Source: Gemmatimonadaceae bacterium (GTDB lineage Bacteria > Gemmatimonadota > Gemmatimonadetes > Gemmatimonadales > Gemmatimonadaceae). Taken from it: a stretch of 42,911 bases of DNA. This document shows positions 1 to 8,187 of this stretch, piece by piece. The position numbers and the translations under genes are program-made. Below the pieces are notes generated by a model. The model was not told the DNA's origin. It ran no database searches and was given only the letters and a program-made list of their open reading frames with translations. How positions within the stretch are numbered: position 1 is the stretch's first letter; every line of letters starts with the position of its first letter. The stretch is from assembly GCA_022843265.1 (NCBI GenBank), contig JALHNZ010000021.1, forward strand, positions 1 to 42,911, in the 5' to 3' direction.

Positions 1-764
1 AGGGTTGCCAAGCGCAACGTGCGACGAAGCGGCCGGGTTGGCAGAGAGCGAAGCGGCAGTGCGTCGGCGGCCAGCAACGCGCGGTCTGATACCGTGGCGA
101 GCGCGGGAATCAGCGTCGCGAAAGCGCCGCTCTCGCGCCACAGCTTGAGCGCGGCGCTTGGCCGCTCGACCTGTTCCATGGTCTTCTCGAGCTCCTGCTT
201 GACCCGCTCCGCGGAGAGGCGACCGAGATGCGGCGCCGACGAACGGATCGCACTCCAGGTCGCCGGTTCGATGGCAAAATGGAATCGTGCGGCGAAACGG
301 ATGGCACGCAATGCTCGCAGACGGTCTTCCGCGAAGCGTTGCTCGGGATCACCAACCGCCCGCACCAGCCCACGTTCCAGATCATCACGACCGCCAAAGG
401 GGTCCTCAAGTCGTCGCGCGATGGGATCCCAGGCCATCGCGTTAATCGTGAAGTCCCGACGCGCAAGGTCATCGACCAGCGACACGCCGAACTCCACCTC
501 GGCGTGTCGGCCGTCCGTTTTCATGTCGCGCCGAAAGGTGGTCACCTCGTGCATGTGGCCGAGGCTATCGATGACGCCGACGGTCCCAAAGCGCAGACCG
601 ATCGGCACGGTACGGCGAAAGAGTCGCTGTACAATGTCTGGCGTAGCCGCTGTGGCGAGGTCCCAATCCAGGTGGGAAATTCCGAGCAGGGCATCTCGCA
701 CTGCGCCGCCCACGCACCACGTCTCATAGCCCGCATTGACGAGGGTGCGGGCGAGCTCGAGCAC
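1..764 (-). CDS. cca: CCA tRNA nucleotidyltransferase / poly(A) polymerase family, partial (C-terminus beyond window)
   Basis: The frame stays open to base 1, so the gene is cut by the window edge and only about 255 residues from the N-terminus are present. It encodes the class II nucleotidyltransferase head that adds or repairs CCA at tRNA 3' ends. Visible motifs, numbered from the GTG at 764, are GGAVRD (19-24), the catalytic metal pair DWD (D33, D35) and RRDFTINAMA (102-111). These are the standard order and spacing for the family. After them comes the helical neck region. The start is uncertain. The frame opens after an in-frame stop inside the 3' end of the upstream SDR gene, and no ATG exists. 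GTG at 764 is the first conventional start, but a CTG at 804-806 has a GGGAG six bases upstream and would overlap the SDR stop. CCA-adding versus A-adding specificity cannot be told from this part. Confidence 0.9.
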   Translation of the reverse strand, partial: MLELARTLVNAGYETWCVGGAVRDALLGISHLDWDLATAATPDIVQRLFRRTVPIGLRFGTVGVIDSLGHMHEVTTFRRDMKTDGRHAEVEFGVSLVDDLARRDFTINAMAWDPIARRLEDPFGGRDDLERGLVRAVGDPEQRFAEDRLRALRAIRFAARFHFAIEPATWSAIRSSAPHLGRLSAERVKQELEKTMEQVERPSAALKLWRESGAFATLIPALATVSDRALLAADALPLRSLPTRPLRRTLRLAT

Positions 765-796
765 CGGGGTCGGCGGCTCGAGCCGCGCATCGCGGT

Positions 797-1573
797 CTAT
801 CCGCAGAGAACGCTCCCACCGTTCACGTTCAAGACTTCACCCGTGACATGGCGCGCCAGGTCGCTGCAGAGAAACGCAATCGGGCCCGCAATGTCGGCGG
901 GCGCCGCGACGCGTCCGAGCGGAATCGCGGCTTCGATGCGGGCGCGGCCGGCGCCGGAGAACGGCTTGGTCACGGCGTCGGTGTCAACCCAGCCAGGCGC
1001 AACGGTGTTCACCGTAATGCCGCGAGGCGCAAGCTCCACGGCCAGCGATTTCACAAACGAGATCATCGCGCCTTTCGTGGCCGCATAGTCTGCGTGGAAG
1101 GCTTCACCGCGTTGGCCGGCGGTGCTGGAGACGAGAACGATGCGTCCCCCGTTGCTCATGGCGCGTGCGGCAGCGGCGCACCCCCAGAAGATGCCATCGA
1201 GGTTGAGCGACATCGTCGCGCGCCAACGCTCGTCGTCGAGGTCGGTCACGGGAACGGGCGAATCGGGCCAAACGCCGGAGTTTCCCACATAGATATCCAC
1301 ACCGCCGAGATTTTCGACAGCAGCAGCGACGAGCTCAATGTTGCCTATTTTTGTGGATAAGTCAGCCTTTTGTGGAAAAGCTTTGACTCCGTACGCTTCA
1401 CAGTCACGAACCACCGCCTCGGCTTCCGCAGCTTTCGAGTTGTATGCCACGATGACGCTGGCTCCGGCCGAGGCGAGTAACCTGGCGGTGGCGGCGCCGA
1501 TGCCGCGCGAGGCGCCAGTCACGATAGCGCGCTTGTTCAAGAGGTTGATCAGACTGCCGGAAGCTTGAGACAT
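797..1573 (-). CDS. Short-chain dehydrogenase/reductase (FabG-like SDR)
   Basis: This is a classical SDR of 258 residues, the usual length, and is a cytosolic NAD(P)(H)-dependent oxidoreductase. The cofactor motif TGASRGIG is at 19-26. The catalytic tetrad can be read as N124, S150, Y163 and K167, with YAATK at 163-167. The family's NNAG stretch appears as VGNSGV, a mild departure. The C-terminal SDLARHVTGEVLNVNGG segment is typical of FabG-like members, including 3-oxoacyl-ACP reductases. The ATG at 1573 is the natural start. The gene lies 64 bases downstream of gmhA, and its 3' end carries the possible start of cca. Nearby envelope-sugar genes make sugar or fatty-acyl reduction possible, but the substrate cannot be assigned from sequence, so no gene symbol is given. 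Confidence 0.9.
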   Translation of the reverse strand: MSQASGSLINLLNKRAIVTGASRGIGAATARLLASAGASVIVAYNSKAAEAEAVVRDCEAYGVKAFPQKADLSTKIGNIELVAAAVENLGGVDIYVGNSGVWPDSPVPVTDLDDERWRATMSLNLDGIFWGCAAAARAMSNGGRIVLVSSTAGQRGEAFHADYAATKGAMISFVKSLAVELAPRGITVNTVAPGWVDTDAVTKPFSGAGRARIEAAIPLGRVAAPADIAGPIAFLCSDLARHVTGEVLNVNGGSVLCG

Positions 1574-1637
1574 TACTTGATGTGAGAGGCGTTATACCTA
1601 TTATTTGCGTAGCTTACAGATTTCAAGCAGAACCTGA

Positions 1638-2201
1638 CTAAATATGCCCCTCGATACTTTCGCAAATCAGGTGTTGGATGCACAGATGCACCTCCTGCGC
1701 CCGATCGGTGCGATCGGTGGGCACGATCAATGTGAGATCACTCAGATTCTTCAGCTGTCCACCATCTTTAGCGGTCAGCGAGAGCACCTTCATGCCGATT
1801 CTGGAGGCTGCCTTCGCGGCCTCGAGTACATTCCCGGAGTTCCCTGATGTGGAATGAATAATCAACAAATCCTGCGGCTTTCCGAGCGCCTCAACCTGTC
1901 GTGAAAAAATGTGATCGAAACCCAGATCGTTGCCCGCGGCGGTCAGCAGCGAGGTGTCCGTGGTGAGCGCAATCGCGGCGTAGGCTCGGCGGTTTTTCAT
2001 GTACCGTACCACATACTCCGTGGCCATGTGCTGAGCGTCGGCCGCGGAGCCACCATTGCCACAAAAGAGCAGTGTACCACCCGCCTGGAGGGTCGTGCGA
2101 ACCAGCGCGGCGGCTTCGGTGATCTGCGCCCCGAGCTGCTCCGCGGTACGCTGAGCCGTGTCGGAAAGCTCTAGCAAGGCAGACGTAATGGACAATGTCA
2201 T
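1638..2201 (-). CDS. gmhA: Phosphoheptose isomerase (sedoheptulose-7-phosphate isomerase), SIS domain
   Basis: The protein has 187 residues, as expected for GmhA. It converts sedoheptulose 7-phosphate to D-glycero-D-manno-heptose 7-phosphate, the first committed step to the heptose of LPS inner core. The SIS domain shows GNGGSAADAQHMATE (48-62) and STSGNS (117-122). The zinc ligands of GmhA proteins are all present at matching spacing: H58, E62, Q169 and H177. This separates it from general SIS sugar isomerases. The start is the ATG at 2201. It lies downstream of a CpsB-type PHP phosphatase gene, across a 98-base gap that contains a hairpin, and upstream of an SDR gene. The enzyme is cytosolic and supports the view of an LPS-making cell. 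Confidence 0.92.
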   Translation of the reverse strand: MTLSITSALLELSDTAQRTAEQLGAQITEAAALVRTTLQAGGTLLFCGNGGSAADAQHMATEYVVRYMKNRRAYAAIALTTDTSLLTAAGNDLGFDHIFSRQVEALGKPQDLLIIHSTSGNSGNVLEAAKAASRIGMKVLSLTAKDGGQLKNLSDLTLIVPTDRTDRAQEVHLCIQHLICESIEGHI

Positions 2202-2267
2202 GGATTGCTGCTGAATGGTGAACCACTGTTGCTGCCCGAGCTGGCGCAGACCACCTCATTGCCGGGC

Positions 2268-2295
2268 GTACGGACTCCGTGCCGCGAGTCCGCAC
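2268..2295 (-). terminator. Hairpin just after the PHP phosphatase gene
   Basis: CGGACTC at 2271-2277 pairs perfectly with GAGTCCG at 2286-2292 around an 8-base loop, and two of three flanking positions can extend the stem. It sits 5-30 bases past the stop of the minus-strand PHP gene. There is no T-tract, so it may be a weak terminator, an RNA-stability element, or chance. Confidence 0.35.
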
Positions 2296-2299
2296 CCAG

Positions 2300-3043
2300 C
2301 TACCGACCGAACATTCGCCGCAAACGCCGCAGCGCGCCACCCGTTGCCAGCGGCGGCACCGGCATCGGATCTTCGTCAGCCAACACCAGCTCCGCATTCG
2401 TATGCGTGAGCAGCGATATGTGCTCTCCGCTGGCGCCATTGCTCGCAAGCCAGTCGCGTCCGGACGCCAACGAGCGGGCGTCTCCGTGATTATCCGAGGC
2501 AAGGATATCGACGAGCCCGGCCGCCAGCAGGTCGCGGGCGAGCTCGCTCGGTGCTCCTCGCCCGAGCATCACTTTTACGTCGGTCTGAATCACCACCCCG
2601 AGTTTTCGGAACTCTCGAACCATCGCCACCGTGCATCCGTAGTACCGCTCGGGATGCGCCAGAATGGGTGTCCGGCCAGAGCGTGCAATGCGCCGAAGCT
2701 CCTGCACCGCCCCTCGCGGAATACCGCCAATACTGAACTCGACCAATAGCGCGCGCGATTCGCCCAATGTGAGCGACAGGTCGGTGAGGTCTGTGCCAGG
2801 CTGATCTAGCATGATTTCCCAGCCTAAACGGAGCTCTGGCGCCGCTGCACCAGCCGCCGCACGAAGCTCCGAGAGAATCTCGAGGTGCCGCTGAACCGGC
2901 GCGCTGGCCGCTTGCGACGCGTTGAGATGCGGCGTGCACACCACGACCGACACGCCCTCCTGCGCGAACCGCTCAAGCACCGGCACACTCACCTCGACCG
3001 AGGGTGAGCCGTCGTCAACGCCGGGCAGCAGGTGCGTGTGCAA
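2300..3043 (-). CDS. CpsB/YwqE-type PHP-domain tyrosine-protein phosphatase
   Basis: This PHP-superfamily metallophosphatase resembles CpsB, YwqE and Wzb-like PHP enzymes, which dephosphorylate tyrosine kinases that control polysaccharide export. Metal-binding motifs are visible in order: HTHLLPGVDDGS at the N-terminus, CTPHLN, HPERY, and ASDNHG near the C-terminus. The length of about 250 residues fits. The start is unusual. The coordinates use TTG at 3043, but the codons just upstream read CTG-ATC-GAC-TTG-CAC, which would give the family's normal MIDxHxH opening if CTG at 3052 initiates. No ATG, GTG or other TTG lies between TTG 3043 and the in-frame stop at 3089-3091. The reading frame overlaps or abuts the stop of the upstream unknown gene (3049), so coupling is likely. 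No partner tyrosine kinase is in the window. Confidence 0.85.
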   Translation of the reverse strand: MHTHLLPGVDDGSPSVEVSVPVLERFAQEGVSVVVCTPHLNASQAASAPVQRHLEILSELRAAAGAAAPELRLGWEIMLDQPGTDLTDLSLTLGESRALLVEFSIGGIPRGAVQELRRIARSGRTPILAHPERYYGCTVAMVREFRKLGVVIQTDVKVMLGRGAPSELARDLLAAGLVDILASDNHGDARSLASGRDWLASNGASGEHISLLTHTNAELVLADEDPMPVPPLATGGALRRLRRMFGR

Positions 3044-3048
3044 GTCGA

Positions 3049-3387
3049 TCAGGACGCCTCCGGGATCTCCGCAATGCGTGTCATGGCATCATTCGCGAGC
3101 CGCTCCAACATCGCGGGGGAGTCCGAGGCAGCTTCGAAAGCATACGTGACAAGCGCGTCCACGGCGAGCAGATCAAGCGCTGAGCCGCGGTCCGTTGCTT
3201 TGGACGACAACATGGCCGCGAGCTGCGTTTCGCCCGCGGCGAGGCAACTTTCCGCCGCTTCCTGCAACGGGCGACCCGCGTGCGGCGCCAACAACTCGCG
3301 CAGGCGAGCCATGAGCGCCGGCGGCGGGGCCGGCTCCACCTCGTTGAGCCAGTCGGCCACCGTGCGAGAGGCGTTCGACACACTCAT
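3049..3387 (-). CDS. Uncharacterised 112-residue protein between alaS and the PHP phosphatase
   Basis: I do not recognise this family. From the ATG at 3387 it encodes 112 residues, predicted to be mostly alpha-helical and rich in Ala, Leu and Glu. There is no signal peptide, membrane segment, cysteine pair motif or obvious nucleotide-binding site. The frame extends upstream into the end of alaS, but the ATG four bases beyond the alaS stop, with AGAGG next to it, is the sensible start. It lies tightly between alaS (gap of 4) and the PHP phosphatase (start overlapping or a few bases beyond its stop), so it is probably co-transcribed with both. The codon pattern, with GC-rich third positions, supports it being real. 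A small helical adaptor is possible, but nothing in the sequence shows this. Confidence 0.65.
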   Translation of the reverse strand: MSVSNASRTVADWLNEVEPAPPPALMARLRELLAPHAGRPLQEAAESCLAAGETQLAAMLSSKATDRGSALDLLAVDALVTYAFEAASDSPAMLERLANDAMTRIAEIPEAS

Positions 3388-3391
3388 CCTC

Positions 3392-6169
3392 TTACGCGCC
3401 TGCCGCCGCAGCAACCACGGCATCCGCCGCAGCCAGCGCTTCGTCAATACGCGAACTGTCTGGCAGTCCGGCCTGCGCCATGTGCGGCTTGCCGCCACCA
3501 CGACCGCCAACAATCACGGCGATATCACGCACAATGGCATCGGCACGCAGACCGCGCTCCCGCAGGTCGTCGGTGATCACCGTGAGCAGCGCTCCTTTGC
3601 CATCACCGAAGTCCGCCGCGAGTACGGCAATGCCACTGCCCATGGATTCGCGCATGGTGTCTCCAAGCGCCTGCAGCAACTTCACGTCCGTCGCTGGCAC
3701 ACGTGCGGCGATCAGGCTGACGCCATGCACATCTTTGCGTGAGGCCAGCAACGCCGCCGTCGCATCGGACGCCGCGCCACCACTCTTGATGGCTTCATCA
3801 AGTTTCTTCTCGAGCGAACGGCGGTCTTCAATCAGCGCTTCAACCTTCTTCTCGAGGGTTTCGAGCAGCGCCGTTCCCCCACCGAGTTGCACCTTGAGTC
3901 GCTGACCAATCGATGTAAGACTCGCATCACGTTCGCTCAGCAGCGCAAACGCCCGGCGCCCGGTGACGGCTTCAATTCGACGTACTCCAGCCGCCACGCC
4001 ACCTTCACTGACAACACGAAAGAGGCCGATTTCCGCCGTGTTGCGCACGTGTGTGCCGCCGCAGAGTTCCGTGCTGAGTCCTGGAATGTTGACCACGCGC
4101 ACCACGTCACCGTACTTCTCGCCGAAGAGCGCCATGGCACCGGCCGCTACCGCGTCGGCGTACGTGCGTTCGGTGATGTCGACCGCGGCGGCATGCCAGA
4201 TGCCTTCGTTGACCTGACGTTCAATCGACACCAGCTGTTCTACGGTAAGCGGACCGTGATGTGTGAAGTCAAAACGCAAACGCTCGGGTGCAACCAATGA
4301 GCCGGCCTGATGCACATGCTCGCCCAACTGCTCACGCAGCGCAGCGTGCAGCAAATGCGTCGCGGTGTGATTGCGTTCGATGTCGCGTCGGCGATCGGCA
4401 GGCACACGCGCGGTGACTGGTCCAAACGCAACCGTGCCCGTCGCCGTACCGATAGCCGCGATCCGACCATCTGCCTTTTTCACGTCGACCACATCAACAC
4501 GCCAACCATCGCCCACGATTTCACCATGGTCGGACACCTGTCCGCCCGACTCCGCATAAAATGGCGACTCCCGCAGCATGACTGCGACACGACCATCATC
4601 AAGCGTACGAACCGCGGTGACTTCTGTCTCCGCCTCCATACGCCCGTAGCCAACAAAGGCGCCCAGGGACCGATCGTCGGCGGCGCGCTTCCACGCCGCG
4701 GGATCTGCAAAATCGTCTGCGCTGACGGAGAGTCCGCGCGACTTGCGATCGTCCTGCGACTGCTTGCGCTGCGCGCCGAGTGCGGCTTCAAAGCCGGCGA
4801 AGTCTACGAGATAGCCGCGTTCGCGGGCCATCAATTCCGTGAGGTCCACCGGGAACCCGTACGTGTCGTACAAACGAAATACATCTTCGCCGGCGATCGT
4901 CCCCCGCACCGCACTTGAACCTTGCGTGCTGCCCGTTGGCGCGAGCTGTTCAAACCGCTCCATGCCGCCGTCAATCGTTGCAAGGAAACGCTCCTCTTCC
5001 GCACGCGTCGTGGCCAGCAAATGCGAGCGACGCGACATCAGATCCGGATAGATGTCTTTCATGCTGTCGATCACGACATCAACCACATGCACGAGCGTTG
5101 GCTCGCGGCGACCAAGCAACCACGCGTGACGTACGGCGCGGCGCAAAATGCGGCGCAGTACATACCCACGGCCTTCATTGCTCGGGAACACGCCGTCGGC
5201 CAGCAGGAACGCCACCGCACGTGCGTGGTCAGCGATCACGCGATACGAGGCGGAATCCACCACGCGTCCATCTGGCGTGTGCGCGGCCCCGTCGCCTGAC
5301 CCCGGACGCCATGGATACGAAATGCCGACAATCTCTTCGACCTTGGCGATGTACGGCGCAAACAGGTCGGTGTGAAAATTGTTGGTGACACCCTGCTTGA
5401 CCGCCGCAATGCGCTCGAGGCCAGCGCCCGTATCAACACTCGGCTTCGGCAGCGGCACCAGCGTACCATCGGCCTGTCGATCGAACTGCATGAACACAAG
5501 GTTCCAAATCTCCAGGAAGCGGCCGGCTTCTGCGCCGTCCACAAAATCATCCTGCGAGAAATCCGTCACATGGCTGTCGGTCCACGCACCGGTCGCGCCT
5601 TGCGGCACGGCCCAATCTTTTGCCACGGCCGCGAGATCCACATAAATCTCGGAGCACGGGCCACACGGACCGGTGTCGGCCATCTGCCAGAAGTTGTCCT
5701 TGTGGCCAAGACCGTAAATACGATTCGCCGGCAGCCCGGAAATTTCACGCCATAGCTCGCGTGCTTCGTCGTCTTCGTAGAAGACCGTCACACGCAAATG
5801 TTCCGGAGAGAGCTGCAACTCTTCCGTGACAAACTGCCACGCGAAACGAATCGCATCGCGCTTGAAGTAGTCACCGAACGAAAAGTTGCCAAGCATTTCA
5901 AACAGCGTGTGATGGCGCGCGGTGTGGCCAACCTGTTCAAGGTCGTTGTGTTTACCACCGGCACGCACGCACTTCTGCGACGTGGTGACGCGCCGTCCAA
6001 ACTCGGGGTCCTCGAGGCCGAGGAACACCTTTTTGAACGGCACCATGCCGGCGTTCGTGAACAACAACGTGGGGTCGTCACTGGGGACGAGGGAGGCCGA
6101 CGGTCGGATGACGTGGCCATGGCGTTCAAAGAACGCGAGGAATCGGGAGCGGATTTCGGCAGCAAGCAT
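3392..6169 (-). CDS. alaS: Alanyl-tRNA synthetase
   Basis: At 925 residues this is slightly longer than E. coli AlaS (876) but has the complete domain order. The N-terminal class II catalytic core includes TSQKCVRAGGKHNDLE and the FEMLGNFSFGDYFK stretch. Next come the tRNA-recognition helices and the editing domain with HTATH (H601 and H605) and CGGTH (C703 and H707) as zinc or editing residues. Last is the C-Ala region with GGRGGGKPHMAQAG near residue 900. It charges tRNA-Ala and hydrolyses mischarged Ser- or Gly-tRNA-Ala in the cytosol. It starts at ATG 6169, 36 bases after recX, giving the common recA-recX-alaS order. The stop is TAA at 3392-3394. Confidence 0.98.
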   Translation of the reverse strand: MLAAEIRSRFLAFFERHGHVIRPSASLVPSDDPTLLFTNAGMVPFKKVFLGLEDPEFGRRVTTSQKCVRAGGKHNDLEQVGHTARHHTLFEMLGNFSFGDYFKRDAIRFAWQFVTEELQLSPEHLRVTVFYEDDEARELWREISGLPANRIYGLGHKDNFWQMADTGPCGPCSEIYVDLAAVAKDWAVPQGATGAWTDSHVTDFSQDDFVDGAEAGRFLEIWNLVFMQFDRQADGTLVPLPKPSVDTGAGLERIAAVKQGVTNNFHTDLFAPYIAKVEEIVGISYPWRPGSGDGAAHTPDGRVVDSASYRVIADHARAVAFLLADGVFPSNEGRGYVLRRILRRAVRHAWLLGRREPTLVHVVDVVIDSMKDIYPDLMSRRSHLLATTRAEEERFLATIDGGMERFEQLAPTGSTQGSSAVRGTIAGEDVFRLYDTYGFPVDLTELMARERGYLVDFAGFEAALGAQRKQSQDDRKSRGLSVSADDFADPAAWKRAADDRSLGAFVGYGRMEAETEVTAVRTLDDGRVAVMLRESPFYAESGGQVSDHGEIVGDGWRVDVVDVKKADGRIAAIGTATGTVAFGPVTARVPADRRRDIERNHTATHLLHAALREQLGEHVHQAGSLVAPERLRFDFTHHGPLTVEQLVSIERQVNEGIWHAAAVDITERTYADAVAAGAMALFGEKYGDVVRVVNIPGLSTELCGGTHVRNTAEIGLFRVVSEGGVAAGVRRIEAVTGRRAFALLSERDASLTSIGQRLKVQLGGGTALLETLEKKVEALIEDRRSLEKKLDEAIKSGGAASDATAALLASRKDVHGVSLIAARVPATDVKLLQALGDTMRESMGSGIAVLAADFGDGKGALLTVITDDLRERGLRADAIVRDIAVIVGGRGGGKPHMAQAGLPDSSRIDEALAAADAVVAAAAGA

Positions 6170-6205
6170 AAGCGGTCAAATATATGCCCGACCGGCCGTG
6201 CTGTG

Positions 6206-6973
6206 TTACTCGTACCCGCGTCTTTCGCGTGGAATGAGTTCGCGCACGATCTGCGAAACATCGTACCCCGAAAAGCCGCGTCGCAGCAGGAATCCCATGA
6301 GGCGACGACGCTGTACGTCGGGCGCCAGTGCACGCAACGACTTCAGTCGCTTCTCGCCGGCGGCACGACAGAGCGCGACGTCATCGACGGCTTCTTCGGC
6401 CGCGACACTCTGGATCGCCGCGTCAACGATCGCACGGGCCACACCCTTTCGCGCCAACGACTGGCGAATGCGCCCGGCTCCTTCACCACGACGGAAGCGG
6501 GACGCCGCCTCGGCACGCGCCACGGCTTCGTCATCGAGTAGTCCGAGTGTTTCGAGGCGCTCCAGCGCCTTCTGCACAACGGCGCTGTCGGGCTGCGTCA
6601 GGCTCAGGCGGCGCTCCAGTTCGCGTCGTGTGCGACGAGCGCGGGCCAGCATGCCGAGCGCGCGATCAAAGGCGCTGACGAACGCGTGTGAGGCTTCCAG
6701 CAGCGCCACGGCGGGTGTCTCCAGTGTGACGCCCTCGCGCAGTGCGCCGGCCGCGGTGATCGCGTCGGCGTCCACCAGCCAGATGCGGCCGTCTGCCATG
6801 CGAACACGGTAGCGACCCGGCTTGCGCGGGTGCTCCGCCACTCTGGCGATCTCACCGGGAGTACCGGGCAGCAAAAGAGCCGAGGGGCTACTCACGATGA
6901 GCCGTGGTGATCCGGGCACCACTTCACACCGCGAGCGACCCCTCGGCCCTCGCTGCTTCCACGAGTCGCGCAT
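6206..6973 (-). CDS. recX: RecX, regulator of RecA filaments
   Basis: The protein has 255 residues from ATG 6973. The C-terminal about 170 residues show the repeating three-helix modules of RecX: RRTRRELERRL, LERLETLGLLDDEAVARA, GRIRQSLARKGV and LMGFLLRRGFSGYDVSQIV. RecX binds RecA filaments and modulates their extension and recombinase activity. An extra N-terminal segment of about 80 residues looks like a small beta-rich domain (GRYRVRMADGRIWLVDADAI) and is seen in some longer RecX proteins. The frame is open further upstream, into the end of recA, but ATG 6973 leaves a natural 19-base gap. The position between recA and alaS strongly supports the call. Confidence 0.9.
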   Translation of the reverse strand: MRDSWKQRGPRGRSRCEVVPGSPRLIVSSPSALLLPGTPGEIARVAEHPRKPGRYRVRMADGRIWLVDADAITAAGALREGVTLETPAVALLEASHAFVSAFDRALGMLARARRTRRELERRLSLTQPDSAVVQKALERLETLGLLDDEAVARAEAASRFRRGEGAGRIRQSLARKGVARAIVDAAIQSVAAEEAVDDVALCRAAGEKRLKSLRALAPDVQRRRLMGFLLRRGFSGYDVSQIVRELIPRERRGYE

Positions 6974-6992
6974 CAGGCGCGACGACTCGCTC

Positions 6993-8039
6993 TTACTCTT
7001 CCACCTCAGGAGCCGGCGGCTCTTCTGGTGCACCGGCCTTCACGCCGAGTAACACTTTGACCTTTTCTTCGATTTCGGCCATGAGCACCGGATTGTCCTT
7101 GAGGAACAACTTGGCGTTCTCGCGACCCTGCCCAATCCGCTGCGTGCCGTAGCTGTACCACGCACCGGACTTTTCAATAATGCCCGCTTCCGCACCGATG
7201 TCGACCAGCAACGAGGTGTGCGAAATACCTTCGGCGTACATGATGTCGAACTCAGCCTGCTTGAACGGCGGCGCCACCTTGTTCTTGACCACTTTGACGC
7301 GGACGTGCGATCCCACCACCTCGTCCTTGTCCTTGACCGGACCGATACGCCGAATGTCGAGACGCACGGACGAATAAAACTTGAGCGCCTTGCCGCCGGT
7401 GGTGGTCTCGGGGCTACCGAACATCACGCCGATCTTGTCGCGCAGCTGATTGATGAACACGACGGACGTCTTCGAGCGAGCGATGGCGCCGGTGAGCTTA
7501 CGAAGCGCCTGACTCATGAGGCGCGCCTGCAGGCCCATCTGCATGTCGCCCATGTCGCCTTCGATTTCCGCCTTAGGCACAAGGGCCGCGACCGAGTCGA
7601 TGATGATGACGTCAACCGCTCCCGAGCGTACAAGCACTTCGCAAATTTCAAGCGCCTGCTCGCCGGTGTCCGGCTGCGAGATCAGCAAGTTCTCAATGTC
7701 CACGCCCAACTTTTTCGCGTACTCGGTGTCGAGCGCGTGTTCCGCATCGATGAACGCGGCCACACCGCCCGCCTTCTGCGCGTTGGCGACTACGTGCAAG
7801 CAGAGCGTTGTTTTGCCGCTTGATTCCGGGCCGTAGATTTCGGTGACGCGGCCACGCGGAATCCCGCCAATGCCGATCGCCGCGTCAAGGTTGATGGCGC
7901 CGGTGGGAATGCACTCCACTCGAACTTTCGAGTCGGTGCCCAGTCGCATGATCGATCCTTTGCCATGCGACTTCTCGATCTGCGAAATTGCGAGCGCCAG
8001 GGCTTTGCGCTTGTCGTCGTTCGATGTGGAGACGGCCAT
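6993..8039 (-). CDS. recA: Recombinase RecA
   Basis: The protein has 348 residues from the ATG at 8039, the typical RecA length. It is the DNA-dependent ATPase for homologous recombination and, in organisms with LexA, SOS induction. Walker A GPESSGKT is at 70-77. [21 protein letters not shown] follows as Walker B and loop L1, then [22 protein letters not shown] as loop L2. The acidic C-terminal tail [10 protein letters not shown] is also typical. The frame stays open upstream, but the [17 protein letters not shown] beginning fixes the start, with GGTGGA a few bases before it. It heads the recA-recX pair. A 25-bp inverted repeat and a plausible promoter lie 100-150 bases upstream. Confidence 0.98.
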   Translation of the reverse strand: MAVSTSNDDKRKALALAISQIEKSHGKGSIMRLGTDSKVRVECIPTGAINLDAAIGIGGIPRGRVTEIYGPESSGKTTLCLHVVANAQKAGGVAAFIDAEHALDTEYAKKLGVDIENLLISQPDTGEQALEICEVLVRSGAVDVIIIDSVAALVPKAEIEGDMGDMQMGLQARLMSQALRKLTGAIARSKTSVVFINQLRDKIGVMFGSPETTTGGKALKFYSSVRLDIRRIGPVKDKDEVVGSHVRVKVVKNKVAPPFKQAEFDIMYAEGISHTSLLVDIGAEAGIIEKSGAWYSYGTQRIGQGRENAKLFLKDNPVLMAEIEEKVKVLLGVKAGAPEEPPAPEVEE

Positions 8040-8117
8040 TATTCCACCCGTGTTGATGGTAAGGTGCCACGCCCTGGCAAAGCGGAATCTACCGCGCACC
8101 AGAACTCGGCCAAGACC

Positions 8118-8168
8118 CGAACAAAGTACGAAAGAGTGTGCTCGTGGACAACCCCCAAGGTTATCCAC
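8118..8168 (-). promoter_or_regulatory. Putative recA promoter with a 25-bp imperfect inverted repeat
   Basis: On the minus strand GTGGATAACC (8168-8159) and GGTTGTCCAC (8153-8144) form an inverted repeat with one mismatch and a 5-base spacer. TTGTCC within the second arm can serve as a -35 element, with TACTTT 17 bases downstream as a weak -10, about 85 bases before the recA start. The first arm contains the perfect DnaA-box 9-mer TTATCCACA on the plus strand (8161-8169). Overlap of a dyad with a promoter suggests an operator, possibly for an SOS repressor. It does not match the E. coli or Gram-positive LexA boxes. It could also be a terminator hairpin for yraN, whose stop is 19 bases upstream. 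Confidence 0.4.
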
Positions 8169-8187
8169 AATATTCGGTTATTCTGAC

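Noticed and set aside
228-1088. Long plus-strand open frame opposite cca and the SDR gene
   Set aside because: It is antisense to frames with clear catalytic motifs, has no recognisable domain, and reflects GC-rich third-position bias.
1352-1360. A second perfect DnaA-box 9-mer (TGTGGATAA)
   Set aside because: It is inside the SDR coding sequence with no cluster of boxes, AT-rich unwinding region or dnaA gene nearby; one chance copy in 43 kb is not surprising.
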